A DNA stretch of 64,000 bases from Chitinophaga pinensis. GTDB lineage: Bacteria > Bacteroidota > Bacteroidia > B-17B0 > Aurantibacillaceae. Of the stretch, positions 35,155 through 44,583 are shown one piece after another. Below the pieces are notes generated by a model. That model made no database searches. It was given only the letters and a program-made list of their open reading frames with translations, and was not told the DNA's origin. Every line of letters starts with the position of its first letter. The stretch's first letter is position 1. The stretch covers positions 31,232-95,231 of the forward strand of contig CAMAPT010000015.1 in NCBI GenBank assembly GCA_945860225.1, in the 5' to 3' direction. A program made the position numbers and the translations under genes.

Positions 35155-36656
35155 TAAAATCCTTCAGTTTCTGGTTGACGATATTTCCAAATTTTCTGAA
35201 ACAACCTAATTTCTTTTGGAAAGGAGTAAATACCTGATACATAACGCCAAGAACTAATTGTCTTTATAATTTTACGTTTAAGTGGGGTTAATCGAATATC
35301 AGAGCAACTTGGGTATGTGCCATTTAATACTGTTTCAAAATCCCTAATCTTATCTATCATATATGGCTTAAGCCATGGCGTTAGTGGATTTTTACGTAAA
35401 TCAAATTTTTCCCACTGAGGACTAATCCAGTCTTCTAACTTTTCTGGAAACTTAAATCCTGCTGCAATAACTTTTTCATATAAATCTGATCCCTCTGTAG
35501 GAACTGGGCTATAAGTATAAATAATAATTTCAGTATCAGGATTTACTTTTTTTATTTTTTTAATAAAAGAAATATCTTCTTCTATTTGTTTATTCACTTG
35601 TTCTTCTGTTGGAGCTGGCATACCTAAAACAAAAGAATACTCAGGAATAATATCAAATTTTTTTAAACGTTCGGCAAATGCAAGAATTTGAGCTCCTGTT
35701 TGAGTTCCACCCTTATCCATTTGCTTTAACACCTCATCATTTCCTGTTTCGGCACCGAAAAAAATCATTTTACAACCTGAGTCACGTATCACTTTGAGAG
35801 ACTCGTCAGAATATTTATACATCGTATCGATTCTTGCTTCGCCCCACCAAGTAATATTTTCTGACTTAATTTGCTTGGCAAACTCTACTGTCCTTTTTTC
35901 AGACACAAAAAAATTATTATCATGAAACTCTAAAGAATCGCCGCCATATGTTTGTTTAATATGTAATATATCATCATAAATACCTTTTGCAGATTTACCT
36001 TTCCATCGTGCATTATAAATAGGAACAATCGCACAAAAAGAACAAGTAAAAGGGCAACCAAAACTACTATGATAAGCAATGGTTTTTTTACCTAAATATG
36101 TTTTGCATAAATAGTTTGATAATGGATAAAATTCATTGAGCTTATCATAAGGTAAGGCCGGCAATTTATCTAAGTCTAGTAATTCTGCTTTAGCTGTTTT
36201 AATGATTTCATTTTCAGCTTTATAAATTAAGTTTTTTATGTAACTAAAATCTGATTTGCTCTCTAGTGCATCGAGTAAAGAAGGAAAAGTATAGTCACCT
36301 GGTCCATTAATTACAAAATCAACAAATCCTGATTCTAAACACGTTTTATATTGATTTGACGCAAAATAGCCTCCCCAAATTATTTTAATAGTAGGAAAAA
36401 GGTCTCGAATTTTTTTTGAAAAAGGAATTGCCTCTTTTAATTGCGGGCCTGGCATTACAGTACATCCAAAATAAGAGAAATTCCCAGTAGCTAAATAGTC
36501 TTCGATTTTTCTCCAAGGATCTTTTTCTTTATTTCCATCAACTATAACCCATGGGTACTTGCCATCAATACTAGCAGCAACTTGCAATACACTATTTGGA
36601 ATACGTGCATTAAAATTTGTAGCTCTCGGATTAAATAATAAAACTCCCTTTTCCAA
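35154..36656 (-). CDS. B12-binding-domain radical SAM protein (copy 3, divergent)
   Basis: 500 residues, third member of the family in this operon but more distant from the other two. The N-terminal domain has FGCTVMPGPQLKEA and IIWGGYFASNQY in place of their motifs. The cluster motif is GCPFTCSFC (Cys201, 205, 208), followed by EFHDNNFFVSEKRT, IFFGAETGNDEVL and VLGMPAPTEEQV. Class B radical SAM enzymes methylate unreactive carbons or phosphorus, or make cyclisations, with cobalamin. Second gene of the operon after the Wzz-like gene. Substrate unknown. Confidence 0.87.
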   Translation of the reverse strand: MEKGVLLFNPRATNFNARIPNSVLQVAASIDGKYPWVIVDGNKEKDPWRKIEDYLATGNFSYFGCTVMPGPQLKEAIPFSKKIRDLFPTIKIIWGGYFASNQYKTCLESGFVDFVINGPGDYTFPSLLDALESKSDFSYIKNLIYKAENEIIKTAKAELLDLDKLPALPYDKLNEFYPLSNYLCKTYLGKKTIAYHSSFGCPFTCSFCAIVPIYNARWKGKSAKGIYDDILHIKQTYGGDSLEFHDNNFFVSEKRTVEFAKQIKSENITWWGEARIDTMYKYSDESLKVIRDSGCKMIFFGAETGNDEVLKQMDKGGTQTGAQILAFAERLKKFDIIPEYSFVLGMPAPTEEQVNKQIEEDISFIKKIKKVNPDTEIIIYTYSPVPTEGSDLYEKVIAAGFKFPEKLEDWISPQWEKFDLRKNPLTPWLKPYMIDKIRDFETVLNGTYPSCSDIRLTPLKRKIIKTISSWRYVSGIYSFPKEIRLFQKIWKYRQPETEGF

Positions 36657-36673
36657 CAGTATAAAATATTAAT

Positions 36674-37510
36674 TTAATTGTTAACTATTTTTTCTTTTCT
36701 GTAGGCATGAATCATAAAGAAAATAATTGAAATTGGTATAAATACAAAAACCAAAATATATAATTTAGGCCAAATAGGTTTTTTACTAACCACACAAGGT
36801 TTAATTAATTCAAAGCTATTTGTCAATTTTTTTTGATTAAGTAGCCATAGTTGTTCTTTAAATCTTCCCATATTAATATCATATGCCTTATATGGATCAA
36901 TAGGTACATTATAAACCATTCCGTTTCCAGTTGCTACAGGAGCTTTAATACTACTAATGATAATGTTTTTCACACTATCCATTTCATTAATTTCACGATT
37001 TATTTTTCTTTCTAAACTATCAATATTTGCAAGTCTTCTAGAACTCAACTTTTGATAATGTGAGCTATTTTCTAAGTATTTAATTAAAGCATTTTGAACT
37101 TCAATAAATCGATTATGCTCGCTCATATTAAAGGTAATTACCACTGAGTTACTACTATCTTTTGATGCAGATTTAAAGATAGGTAGCAATTCTATTTTTT
37201 TGAGTAAAAGCGCTTCATTTTCGGGTATTGATAATTCGTTGGATATAGTTTGATAATCCTTATCCTTCACTAAATTTTGTATATCCAAAAGCATACTAAA
37301 AAAAAACAAATCTTTATCTTCGTTTGTTTTAATAATAAAAGAGCCTGAATAAACTGAAGGAAGTGTGAACTTTAATATAACTGCTAATAAAATGCCACAA
37401 GAAACATACACAAATGATAGTTTATAATATTTTTTTAATAAACTTAACGGGTAAGTTATTAGCTTGAGTATAACTGTAAAATCAATAATGTCGTCTTTCT
37501 GTTCCGTCAT
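36674..37510 (-). CDS. Wzz/chain-length-determinant-like membrane protein
   Basis: 278 residues with two membrane helices, near residues 28-48 (LSFVYVSCGILLAVILKF) and 248-268 (KLYILVFVFIPISIIFFMIH). Between them is a periplasmic domain with a coiled-coil-like segment (about 150-185). This is the topology of polysaccharide co-polymerases that set chain length in Wzy-dependent assembly, although no kinase domain is present. It is the first gene of the minus-strand operon and diverges from the flippase gene. Confidence 0.78.
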   Translation of the reverse strand: MTEQKDDIIDFTVILKLITYPLSLLKKYYKLSFVYVSCGILLAVILKFTLPSVYSGSFIIKTNEDKDLFFFSMLLDIQNLVKDKDYQTISNELSIPENEALLLKKIELLPIFKSASKDSSNSVVITFNMSEHNRFIEVQNALIKYLENSSHYQKLSSRRLANIDSLERKINREINEMDSVKNIIISSIKAPVATGNGMVYNVPIDPYKAYDINMGRFKEQLWLLNQKKLTNSFELIKPCVVSKKPIWPKLYILVFVFIPISIIFFMIHAYRKEKIVNN

Positions 37511-37600
37511 ATTTAAATTGTATTGGCTTGTAGTATCATATAAAGCTAAGTATACTTATAAATAGCTTCATTTTTATTCATTAGTTGAGATAAATATATA

Positions 37601-37608
37601 TATTTTTG
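37601..37608 (+). promoter_or_regulatory. -7 box of the plus-strand polysaccharide operon
   Basis: TATTTTTG matches TAnnTTTG, 21 bases before the flippase ATG, in the 119-base divergent gap. No clear box is seen for the minus-strand operon. Confidence 0.4.
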
Positions 37609-37629
37609 ATTGATACCACAATTCCATAA

Positions 37630-39081
37630 ATGCAAATAAGTAAACAGTTAAAAAAAAATACATTATGGAGTATACTGGATTTAGGAATATATCCAATAAT
37701 GATGATTATTGCTACACCTATTTTTATAAAAAATTTAGGTTATGAGCAGTATGGTATTTGGATGTTAGCATCAACTGTTAATCAATTTATTTTTGTTTTA
37801 AATTTTGGGTTAGGGGATTCGACTATAAAAATAATTTCAGTAAACAGAGCTCTTAGTAAAAATTCTTTAATCGTTTCAAGTATTAACACAAACTGGTCGC
37901 AGGCAATAATCATTTGTGTATTATCATCTATTTTAGGTGGCGTTATTTCACTAACACCTTTGGTTGAATTTTGGTTTCACATCCCTAACCATCTTTTGTA
38001 CACAGCAAAAACTGTTTTATTTTTAGCATTTACATCTGCAGGTATAAAATTCTGCGAAATGGTTCTTTTGAGTATTTTTAAAGGATATGAGCGTTTTGAT
38101 ACTTCATCTCAACTCTCATTACTATCAAGGAATAGTGTTGTTATTATCAATATTTTCCTCGTCATTTTAGGATATTCTCTATCTGTAATTTTTTTAAGTA
38201 TAGTATTAATAAACATCTTTAATGTTTTAGTTCAACTAATAACAATAAGTAAAAAATTCACAACACTAAAATTTACTCCAAAATTAAGCCTTAAGTTACA
38301 ATTTATAAACAAAGATCAATTTTGGTATTGGCTTCAATCCGTTATTGGCTTAATTGGTTTTTTAAGTGATAAACTATTTGTTGGATACTTTACTAATTTA
38401 AAAACTTTAGGAATGTACTCAATTGCTTCCTTAGTTGGAAATCAACTATATAACATTTTAATGTCGTTAGGCGGCTTTATGTTTCCAAAGGTTGCATATG
38501 AGAAAAGTTTAAATAATACATTTTTACAATTGTATCATAACTCTCGTTTTGTAATAGCAGCCGTCGGATGGGTGTTGATTTATATTTTATTATCAAATGG
38601 TAACTGGATTTTTAGTTGGTGGTTAGGAAATGATTATTACAAAGAGAGTATCGAATACATAAATCTATATTTGGTATTTGTTTCCTTTATGCTATTAAAT
38701 ATTATTCCATATCAATTTATAAATGCTTCCGATTCATTACATTATAACTCACTACTAGAGATAATTCTCAGAATGTCGCACGTTTTTGGAATAATAATAG
38801 GATACTACTTTAATGGAGTAAATGGATTATTATGGGGATTGATAAGCGCTACCACTATAAACATGATTTTCCAGTACTTTGTGTTTTATAAGGTTGTTTT
38901 GAAATTGCCGTCACATCTAAACAGTATTTTAATTATAATACCTGCCCTTGGTTTTATTGTATATGTTTTAAACTTATCATCTGTAATAAATTTTTCAGCA
39001 TTTTGTTTTTCACTAATTACGTTTTATTTATTCTACTATAAATCAAGTAATTTATTTTTTGGAGGCGAGAGTACAAAATAA
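37630..39081 (+). CDS. Polysaccharide flippase, Wzx/MOP superfamily
   Basis: 483 residues with about 12-14 predicted membrane helices in the pattern of Wzx-like O-unit flippases. The opening KKNTLWSILDLGIYPIMMIIATPIFIK and the segment YEQYGIWMLASTVNQF are typical. It carries lipid-linked repeat units across the inner membrane for assembly in the periplasm. It heads the plus-strand operon; the next frame overlaps its end by 23 bases. Confidence 0.88.
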   Translation: MQISKQLKKNTLWSILDLGIYPIMMIIATPIFIKNLGYEQYGIWMLASTVNQFIFVLNFGLGDSTIKIISVNRALSKNSLIVSSINTNWSQAIIICVLSSILGGVISLTPLVEFWFHIPNHLLYTAKTVLFLAFTSAGIKFCEMVLLSIFKGYERFDTSSQLSLLSRNSVVIINIFLVILGYSLSVIFLSIVLINIFNVLVQLITISKKFTTLKFTPKLSLKLQFINKDQFWYWLQSVIGLIGFLSDKLFVGYFTNLKTLGMYSIASLVGNQLYNILMSLGGFMFPKVAYEKSLNNTFLQLYHNSRFVIAAVGWVLIYILLSNGNWIFSWWLGNDYYKESIEYINLYLVFVSFMLLNIIPYQFINASDSLHYNSLLEIILRMSHVFGIIIGYYFNGVNGLLWGLISATTINMIFQYFVFYKVVLKLPSHLNSILIIIPALGFIVYVLNLSSVINFSAFCFSLITFYLFYYKSSNLFFGGESTK

Positions 39082-40330
39082 TCAATCATTTACATTAAAA
39101 ATATCGCTACAAAAACTTGTAGCTTATGTATACTTTTTCTTTAATTCTGTGGGATTAAAAGGAGGGTTACTCTATACTAATCTGTTAACACCATTTTTAC
39201 TGATATGGATACATAAAAAGGGCTTTATAAAAAAATTAGTAATTCCATTACTAATAATAATGCCATTTTCTGTTATTCATTACATCATGGGTGTTGATTT
39301 AAAAACTTTTATTATTTCACATGTACTGTTCTTTAGTTCAATCGTTTTTGTTTTGGCTGCTTATATTTACTTAGCAAACTATAAAAGCTTAAAGCCTGTA
39401 ATGAAGAGTATCTTGGTTTTTAATTTTGTCTTAGTATTAATTGCCATTCCATTTTACTTCATGGATAAACCATTTCAGCAACTTTTTTGGTATACAAATA
39501 AATTCACAGATCAGAGTAAAATTTCGCGTTTATCTTTATTTACTTTTGAAGCGTCTTATTATTCATTATTATTAGTTCCCATTGTCTATTATTATCTATT
39601 AAAAATTGGCTTTTACAAGTCGATTCAAAAAAAGATTCAAATTCTTGCATTGACATTAATTCCATTGATATTATCGATGTCATTTGGAATTATTGGAGGA
39701 ACGTTAATTGTATTTTTATTAATGATATGGTTTAACCGATATTTATTAGTTACCAATAGAAAGGTATTTTTTATCTTAAGTTCATTACTCGCTATAACAG
39801 TATTGAGTTTAATTACTTTGTTTTTGTTTTTTTCTGACAATATCCTAGTGGCTAGAATTGGAAATATTTTTACTGGCACTGATACATCCTATAGTGGCAG
39901 AACCTCTGAGTCATTTCAGGTTGCTTGGGAAATAGCAAGTAAAAAAAGTATCTGGTTTGGTTCTGGATTAGGGCAGCCAAAATTACTTCTTCCGGATATT
40001 ATTGAACAACATATTCGCAATAACACACTTTGGCATTGGAAAACAGGTGATACTTATCGTATTCCAAACACTTTAGCAGAAACATTAGCAATTTTTGGTA
40101 TTATAGGTTTAGTCGTTCGATTAGTAATCATTTTTTATTTATTCGTAAAAACTAAAGTAAATACTAATTATTTCAGACTTTCATTATTTCTCTTTATTTT
40201 TATTTATCAATTTACAGGAAGCTATATTACAAATGTTGTAGAATATGTTATTTGGGTATTTGCCTTTACTAATGTATTTCCTGAGTTTGATGTTAATGGC
40301 AGTACATCCAAACAAAAAACACTTACATAA
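39059..40330 (+). CDS. Wzy-like O-antigen polymerase candidate
   Basis: 423 residues, mainly hydrophobic, with about ten probable helices and a large periplasmic loop near residues 275-335 (GTDTSYSGRTSESFQ, FGSGLGQP). Such a loop with FGxG and an Arg-rich surround is the usual mark of O-antigen polymerases and ligases (Wzy_C-type). The start is TTG 39059, within the flippase gene; the next in-frame ATG would remove the first helices. Assignment as polymerase rather than ligase is by position and is tentative. Confidence 0.72.
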   Translation: MEARVQNNQSFTLKISLQKLVAYVYFFFNSVGLKGGLLYTNLLTPFLLIWIHKKGFIKKLVIPLLIIMPFSVIHYIMGVDLKTFIISHVLFFSSIVFVLAAYIYLANYKSLKPVMKSILVFNFVLVLIAIPFYFMDKPFQQLFWYTNKFTDQSKISRLSLFTFEASYYSLLLVPIVYYYLLKIGFYKSIQKKIQILALTLIPLILSMSFGIIGGTLIVFLLMIWFNRYLLVTNRKVFFILSSLLAITVLSLITLFLFFSDNILVARIGNIFTGTDTSYSGRTSESFQVAWEIASKKSIWFGSGLGQPKLLLPDIIEQHIRNNTLWHWKTGDTYRIPNTLAETLAIFGIIGLVVRLVIIFYLFVKTKVNTNYFRLSLFLFIFIYQFTGSYITNVVEYVIWVFAFTNVFPEFDVNGSTSKQKTLT

Positions 40331-40342
40331 GCCGAAAAGATA

Positions 40343-41434
40343 ATGTCACTAAAAATAGCTATGATTGCCAGGCCTAATCTGTTTTCTGTGCCAGGAGGAG
40401 ATACGGTACAAATAACCAAAACTGCTACAGCATTAATTGAAATAGGCGTAAGTGTTGATGTTTTAACAGATTCAAAAATAAATTATAGTAAATATAATCT
40501 TCTGCACTTTTTTAATATAATTGATCCTGAAGATATTTTAGGGCACATTTTAAAATGCAATCTTCCTTATGTTGTATCAACAATTTATGTAGATTATAAA
40601 GAATATGATAAATTACATAGAAAGGACGCTTTAGGAGTATTAAGTAAAATATTTCCTCGAGATACTATAGAATACTTTAAAACTCTAGCAAAATATATTT
40701 GTAAAGGTGAAAAAGTAAGTACTCTAAAGTTCTTTTTTAAGGGTCATCGAAAATCTATTCAGTATATTTTAAAAAATGCTTCTTTACTACTGCCAAACTC
40801 TGAAAGTGAATATAATCGATTAGAAAAAGATTACAAGATTAAACAAAAATACATAGTAGTGCCAAATGCTATTGATCCAAAATTATTTAAATACGATAAG
40901 CAGCAGGAAAGAAATATAATATTATGCGTTGCGAGAATAGAGGGTAGAAAAAATCAATTAAACGTTATTAGAGCATTAAAAGATACTAGTTATAAAGTAA
41001 TATTTATAGGTGCAATATCTCCTAACCAGCAGAATTATTACAAACAATGTAAAGCAGAGGCAACAGCAAATATGCAATTCTTCAACTTTATGAATCAAGA
41101 GCAATTGCTTGATTATTACAGCAAAGCAAAAGTACATATACTAGCTAGTTGGTTCGAAACAACTGGTTTAAGTAATTTGGAGGCAGGTGTAATGGGTTGC
41201 AACTTAGTAGTTGGACGACGAGGTGATGTAGAAGAGTATTTTGATAACATGGTTGAATATTGTGAGCCAGACGATTTACAATCAATAAGAACTGCCGTTG
41301 AAAAATCATGGAATAAAGATGCATCCTCAACGTTACAATACAAAATTTTTAATAACTTTACTTGGAAAGCCGCAGCAAAAATAACACACGACGAGGCTTA
41401 TCAAATTATTTTAAGTCATGATTCGATTAGATGA
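40343..41434 (+). CDS. Family 4 glycosyltransferase
   Basis: Retaining GT-B glycosyltransferase, 363 residues, adding a sugar to the growing repeat unit on the cytoplasmic side. N-terminal IAMIARPNLFSVPGGDTVQI begins the acceptor domain. The C-terminal donor domain has ILCVARIEGRKNQLNVIRAL, VHILASWFETTGLSNLEAGVM (the Ex7E region) and NLVVGRRGDVEEYF. Donor and linkage unknown. It overlaps the oxygenase gene by 17 bases. Confidence 0.9.
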   Translation: MSLKIAMIARPNLFSVPGGDTVQITKTATALIEIGVSVDVLTDSKINYSKYNLLHFFNIIDPEDILGHILKCNLPYVVSTIYVDYKEYDKLHRKDALGVLSKIFPRDTIEYFKTLAKYICKGEKVSTLKFFFKGHRKSIQYILKNASLLLPNSESEYNRLEKDYKIKQKYIVVPNAIDPKLFKYDKQQERNIILCVARIEGRKNQLNVIRALKDTSYKVIFIGAISPNQQNYYKQCKAEATANMQFFNFMNQEQLLDYYSKAKVHILASWFETTGLSNLEAGVMGCNLVVGRRGDVEEYFDNMVEYCEPDDLQSIRTAVEKSWNKDASSTLQYKIFNNFTWKAAAKITHDEAYQIILSHDSIR

Positions 41435-42191
41435 ACTAACAAAAAATAAGGAAAAGTACAGGCTTCAATTTTTACTAGCAAAACCATTCTCTTATCTAGT
41501 AATAGATGACTTTTGCGATAAGGAAAAGCTAACACAACTTTATAACGAACTTCCAGAAATACAAACTAAAAGTAGAGATTACGTATTTGCAGCAAACAAA
41601 TTCGAAAAATCTAAATTTAGTACTGTCTCACCTCTATTTGCAGAACTGCACAACGATTTATTGTCGGAAGAATTTAAATCTTTTTTAAAATTCATAACTA
41701 ACCAAGAAGTGTTTATTGATAAAGCGTTTCATGGTGGTGGAATTCACCAAGGGAAAAAGAAAAGTTTTCTAGATATGCATCTTGACTTTAATTACCATCC
41801 TCTTCATAAAAATTGGTATAGATATTTAAATTTATTATTGTACTTAAATAAAGATTGGAAGCCAGAATATGGCGGACATTTAAAAATTCAAGATCTTAGA
41901 ACATCTGAGTCACATGATATTGAAGTGCCTTTTAACAGAATGGTGATTCAATTAACTAATAATTACACGCTGCATGGGTACGATGTAACAAACTTCCCGG
42001 ATGGTATGTTCAGAACATCTATTGCCTCCTATGCATATATGGAACATCAGTACATTGTAGAAAAACCTCGTACAACCGATTGGCATGTTGGAGAAGGAAA
42101 ACCTATGAAACAATTTTTAGCAAGCATCTATGACCCAGCTGTAAAAATTAAAAATAAATTATTTGGCAGTGGTACAGCCAAAAACCAATAG
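41418..42191 (+). CDS. 2-oxoglutarate/Fe(II)-dependent oxygenase (prolyl-4-hydroxylase-like)
   Basis: 257 residues with the double-stranded beta-helix iron site: His121 and Asp123 in MHLDFNYH, His186 in YTLHGY, and Arg199 in FRTSIASY for 2-oxoglutarate. Members of this family hydroxylate proteins or small molecules; similar proteins occur in surface-glycan loci. A role in hydroxylating an acyl or amino-acid decoration of the polysaccharide is plausible but unproven. Coding overlap with the glycosyltransferase upstream shows it is an integral operon gene. Confidence 0.84.
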   Translation: MIRLDELTKNKEKYRLQFLLAKPFSYLVIDDFCDKEKLTQLYNELPEIQTKSRDYVFAANKFEKSKFSTVSPLFAELHNDLLSEEFKSFLKFITNQEVFIDKAFHGGGIHQGKKKSFLDMHLDFNYHPLHKNWYRYLNLLLYLNKDWKPEYGGHLKIQDLRTSESHDIEVPFNRMVIQLTNNYTLHGYDVTNFPDGMFRTSIASYAYMEHQYIVEKPRTTDWHVGEGKPMKQFLASIYDPAVKIKNKLFGSGTAKNQ

Positions 42192-42201
42192 TTGTATATA
42201 A

Positions 42202-43284
42202 ATGAAAATCGCAATCATTGGTACACGTGGAATTCCAAATAACTATGGTGGTTTTGAACAGCTAGCCCAATACTTATCAGTAATCTTATCAGATGATGGT
42301 TATGATGTTACTGTATACAACTCATCATTACATCCTTATCAAAAAACTAAATTTAATAATGTTAATATTGTTCACTGTGCTGATCCTGAAAATAAATTAG
42401 GAACTGCTGGACAATTTATTTACGATTTAAATTGCATTTTACACTGCCGTAAACAGCAATATGATATTATTTTACAACTAGGTTATACTAGTAGCTCTGT
42501 ATGGTCTTTCCTGTTTCCAAAAAAAACGAAAATCGTTACAAACATGGATGGTTTAGAATGGAAACGAAGTAAATATGGATTTCTTACTAAACTGTTTTTA
42601 AAGAAAGCGGAACATTGGGCAATAAAATATAGTGATATTCTTATATCTGATTCAAAAGGAATACAAAACTATCTTGAAAAGGCGCACAAAAAATCATCTG
42701 TATACATACCTTACGGCGCAACTGTTTTTAATACGTCAGATAAAAGCACCTTAACAAAATTCAACATTGAACCTTTTTCTTATTATCTCGTAATTGCTCG
42801 AATGGAACCTGAGAACAATATTGAAACAATCATAAAAGGGTATCTCGAATCAAAATCAAACAACTCGCTAGTAATAGTAGGCTCAACAAAAACGTCTTTT
42901 GGTCAATATCTTAAAAAAATATATCCCTACTCTTCTATTTTGTTTTTAGAATCCATTTATGATATCAACATACTAAACCAATTACGTTTTTATTCAAACA
43001 TCTATTTTCACGGACACTCTGTGGGAGGAACCAATCCGTCACTTTTAGAAGCAATGGCATCTGGTGCTTTTATTTGCGCTCATAGAAATGAGTTCAACGA
43101 ATACATCTTAGAAAATGACGCCATGTACTTTAGTTCGCCTAAAGAAGTGCGTGACATTATTCAGCAATTTATACCTACAGAAAAAAAAGATATTACCTTA
43201 AAAAATAACGAGATTAAAATAAAAAATATGTATAGCTGGAAAAACATCAGTAGTGCCTATTTAAAAGTATTTGAGGGAATATGA
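42202..43284 (+). CDS. Family 4 glycosyltransferase with DUF1972 N-terminus
   Basis: 360 residues. IIGTRGIPNNYGGFEQLAQ is the DUF1972 signature found in rhamnosyl- and other transferases for O-antigen. The C-terminal GT4 donor domain has YYLVIARMEPENNIETII, GHSVGGTNPSLLEAMASG and CAHRNEFNEYI. It adds a later sugar to the repeat unit. The donor is unknown. Its stop overlaps the start of the ligase gene. Confidence 0.9.
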   Translation: MKIAIIGTRGIPNNYGGFEQLAQYLSVILSDDGYDVTVYNSSLHPYQKTKFNNVNIVHCADPENKLGTAGQFIYDLNCILHCRKQQYDIILQLGYTSSSVWSFLFPKKTKIVTNMDGLEWKRSKYGFLTKLFLKKAEHWAIKYSDILISDSKGIQNYLEKAHKKSSVYIPYGATVFNTSDKSTLTKFNIEPFSYYLVIARMEPENNIETIIKGYLESKSNNSLVIVGSTKTSFGQYLKKIYPYSSILFLESIYDINILNQLRFYSNIYFHGHSVGGTNPSLLEAMASGAFICAHRNEFNEYILENDAMYFSSPKEVRDIIQQFIPTEKKDITLKNNEIKIKNMYSWKNISSAYLKVFEGI

Positions 43285-44534
43285 AATTTTTTGAGGAAAA
43301 TACATACCGAAAAATTCACATCCTTATAATAGGGTTAATTGCGTTTACTTTTCCGTTTTCGATAATTTTGAATTCAGCATTAATTATTTTATGCACAACA
43401 TTTTTAATACTTCAAGGGTGTTTTGTGAAAGCATTACTAAATGCTTCGAAAATTTTATTTGTTAAAATATTTTGGTTATTATTATTTTTATACATAATTA
43501 GTGCATTATTGAGCAAAAATCAACACGAAGGCTTTGCTATTATTGAACGCAAAGCATCCTTTTTTATTTTACCCATCTTAATTTTTGCTTTTCCTATTTC
43601 AATATCAGAAATTAAAAAAATTTGCGAACTCTTTGTTCTGGGAATATTAGTAGCTTTTATAATTTGTTTAGGATATGCTCTCTATCAATTTGCATTTAAT
43701 TCTAGAGAATTAGAACTCTTTTTTTATCAAAAATTAACTACGGTTTTAAATATGAATGCAGTATATATGGCTTCATACAGCATTATAGCATTGCATATTT
43801 CACTGTATTTTTCAAATGAATATAGTAAAGTCTTAGTTGCAACAGTATGCATTCTGCTTATTATATTTTGCATTTTGCTAAATTCAAAAATGATGTTTCT
43901 GTGCTTGTGCTTAGGTTTAATAATTTTCGCCTTCAAAAAACTAAGCCGTCTTCAAGCCTTTTTAGCTTCATCCATCATATTAGTTAGTATGTTTTTTGTA
44001 AGTGTTGGCATCCCAAAAGTAAAAGAAAGAATCTCTCTTGAAGTTAATTCAAATATGTCGGTGGTTAAACAAGATACGTTTAGCTATGATACGCCATTTA
44101 CTGGAACATCTTTACGTTTAGTGTTCTGGAGGCTTTCAAAAGAAATTATCAAAGAGAATAACGGTTGGTTAATTGGAGTGCACACAGGAGATTTTCAGGA
44201 TTTACTAAATAAAAAATACAAAGAAAAGGGAATATATACAGGAAACCCAGAATTAAAGGACACTGGTTATCTAGGTTATGGACCACATAATCAATACATA
44301 GAAATTCTTTTATCCTTAGGGTTTTTAGGTCTCATTGTATTCATATGCTTATTAGGAAACTATATAAAAAATGCATGGGTTTTAAATAATTATTTAGCTT
44401 TTCAATGTATACTTCTATTTGTTTTTTTCTTTATATCAGAATCTGTTCTTTCTGTTAATAAAGGGATAGTCGTTTTTACATTTTTTACATTACTGTTTTT
44501 ATGTTTAAAACCTTCCACTAAAGAATCGCTTTAG
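43281..44534 (+). CDS. O-antigen ligase/polymerase-family membrane protein
   Basis: 417 residues with about 11-12 probable membrane helices. The diagnostic element is the periplasmic loop ending in GPHNQYIEILLSLGFLGL (about residues 336-353), the Wzy_C/WaaL consensus, preceded by FTGTSLRLVFW. Either ligates finished chains to lipid A-core or polymerises units. With a second candidate at 39059, one is probably Wzy and one WaaL; which is which is not resolved from sequence. Confidence 0.82.
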   Translation: MKFFEENTYRKIHILIIGLIAFTFPFSIILNSALIILCTTFLILQGCFVKALLNASKILFVKIFWLLLFLYIISALLSKNQHEGFAIIERKASFFILPILIFAFPISISEIKKICELFVLGILVAFIICLGYALYQFAFNSRELELFFYQKLTTVLNMNAVYMASYSIIALHISLYFSNEYSKVLVATVCILLIIFCILLNSKMMFLCLCLGLIIFAFKKLSRLQAFLASSIILVSMFFVSVGIPKVKERISLEVNSNMSVVKQDTFSYDTPFTGTSLRLVFWRLSKEIIKENNGWLIGVHTGDFQDLLNKKYKEKGIYTGNPELKDTGYLGYGPHNQYIEILLSLGFLGLIVFICLLGNYIKNAWVLNNYLAFQCILLFVFFFISESVLSVNKGIVVFTFFTLLFLCLKPSTKESL

Positions 44535-44583
44535 TAATATTAATGTTCCAAAAACAATAGTAAATTAGTTTCCAACAAGCACA

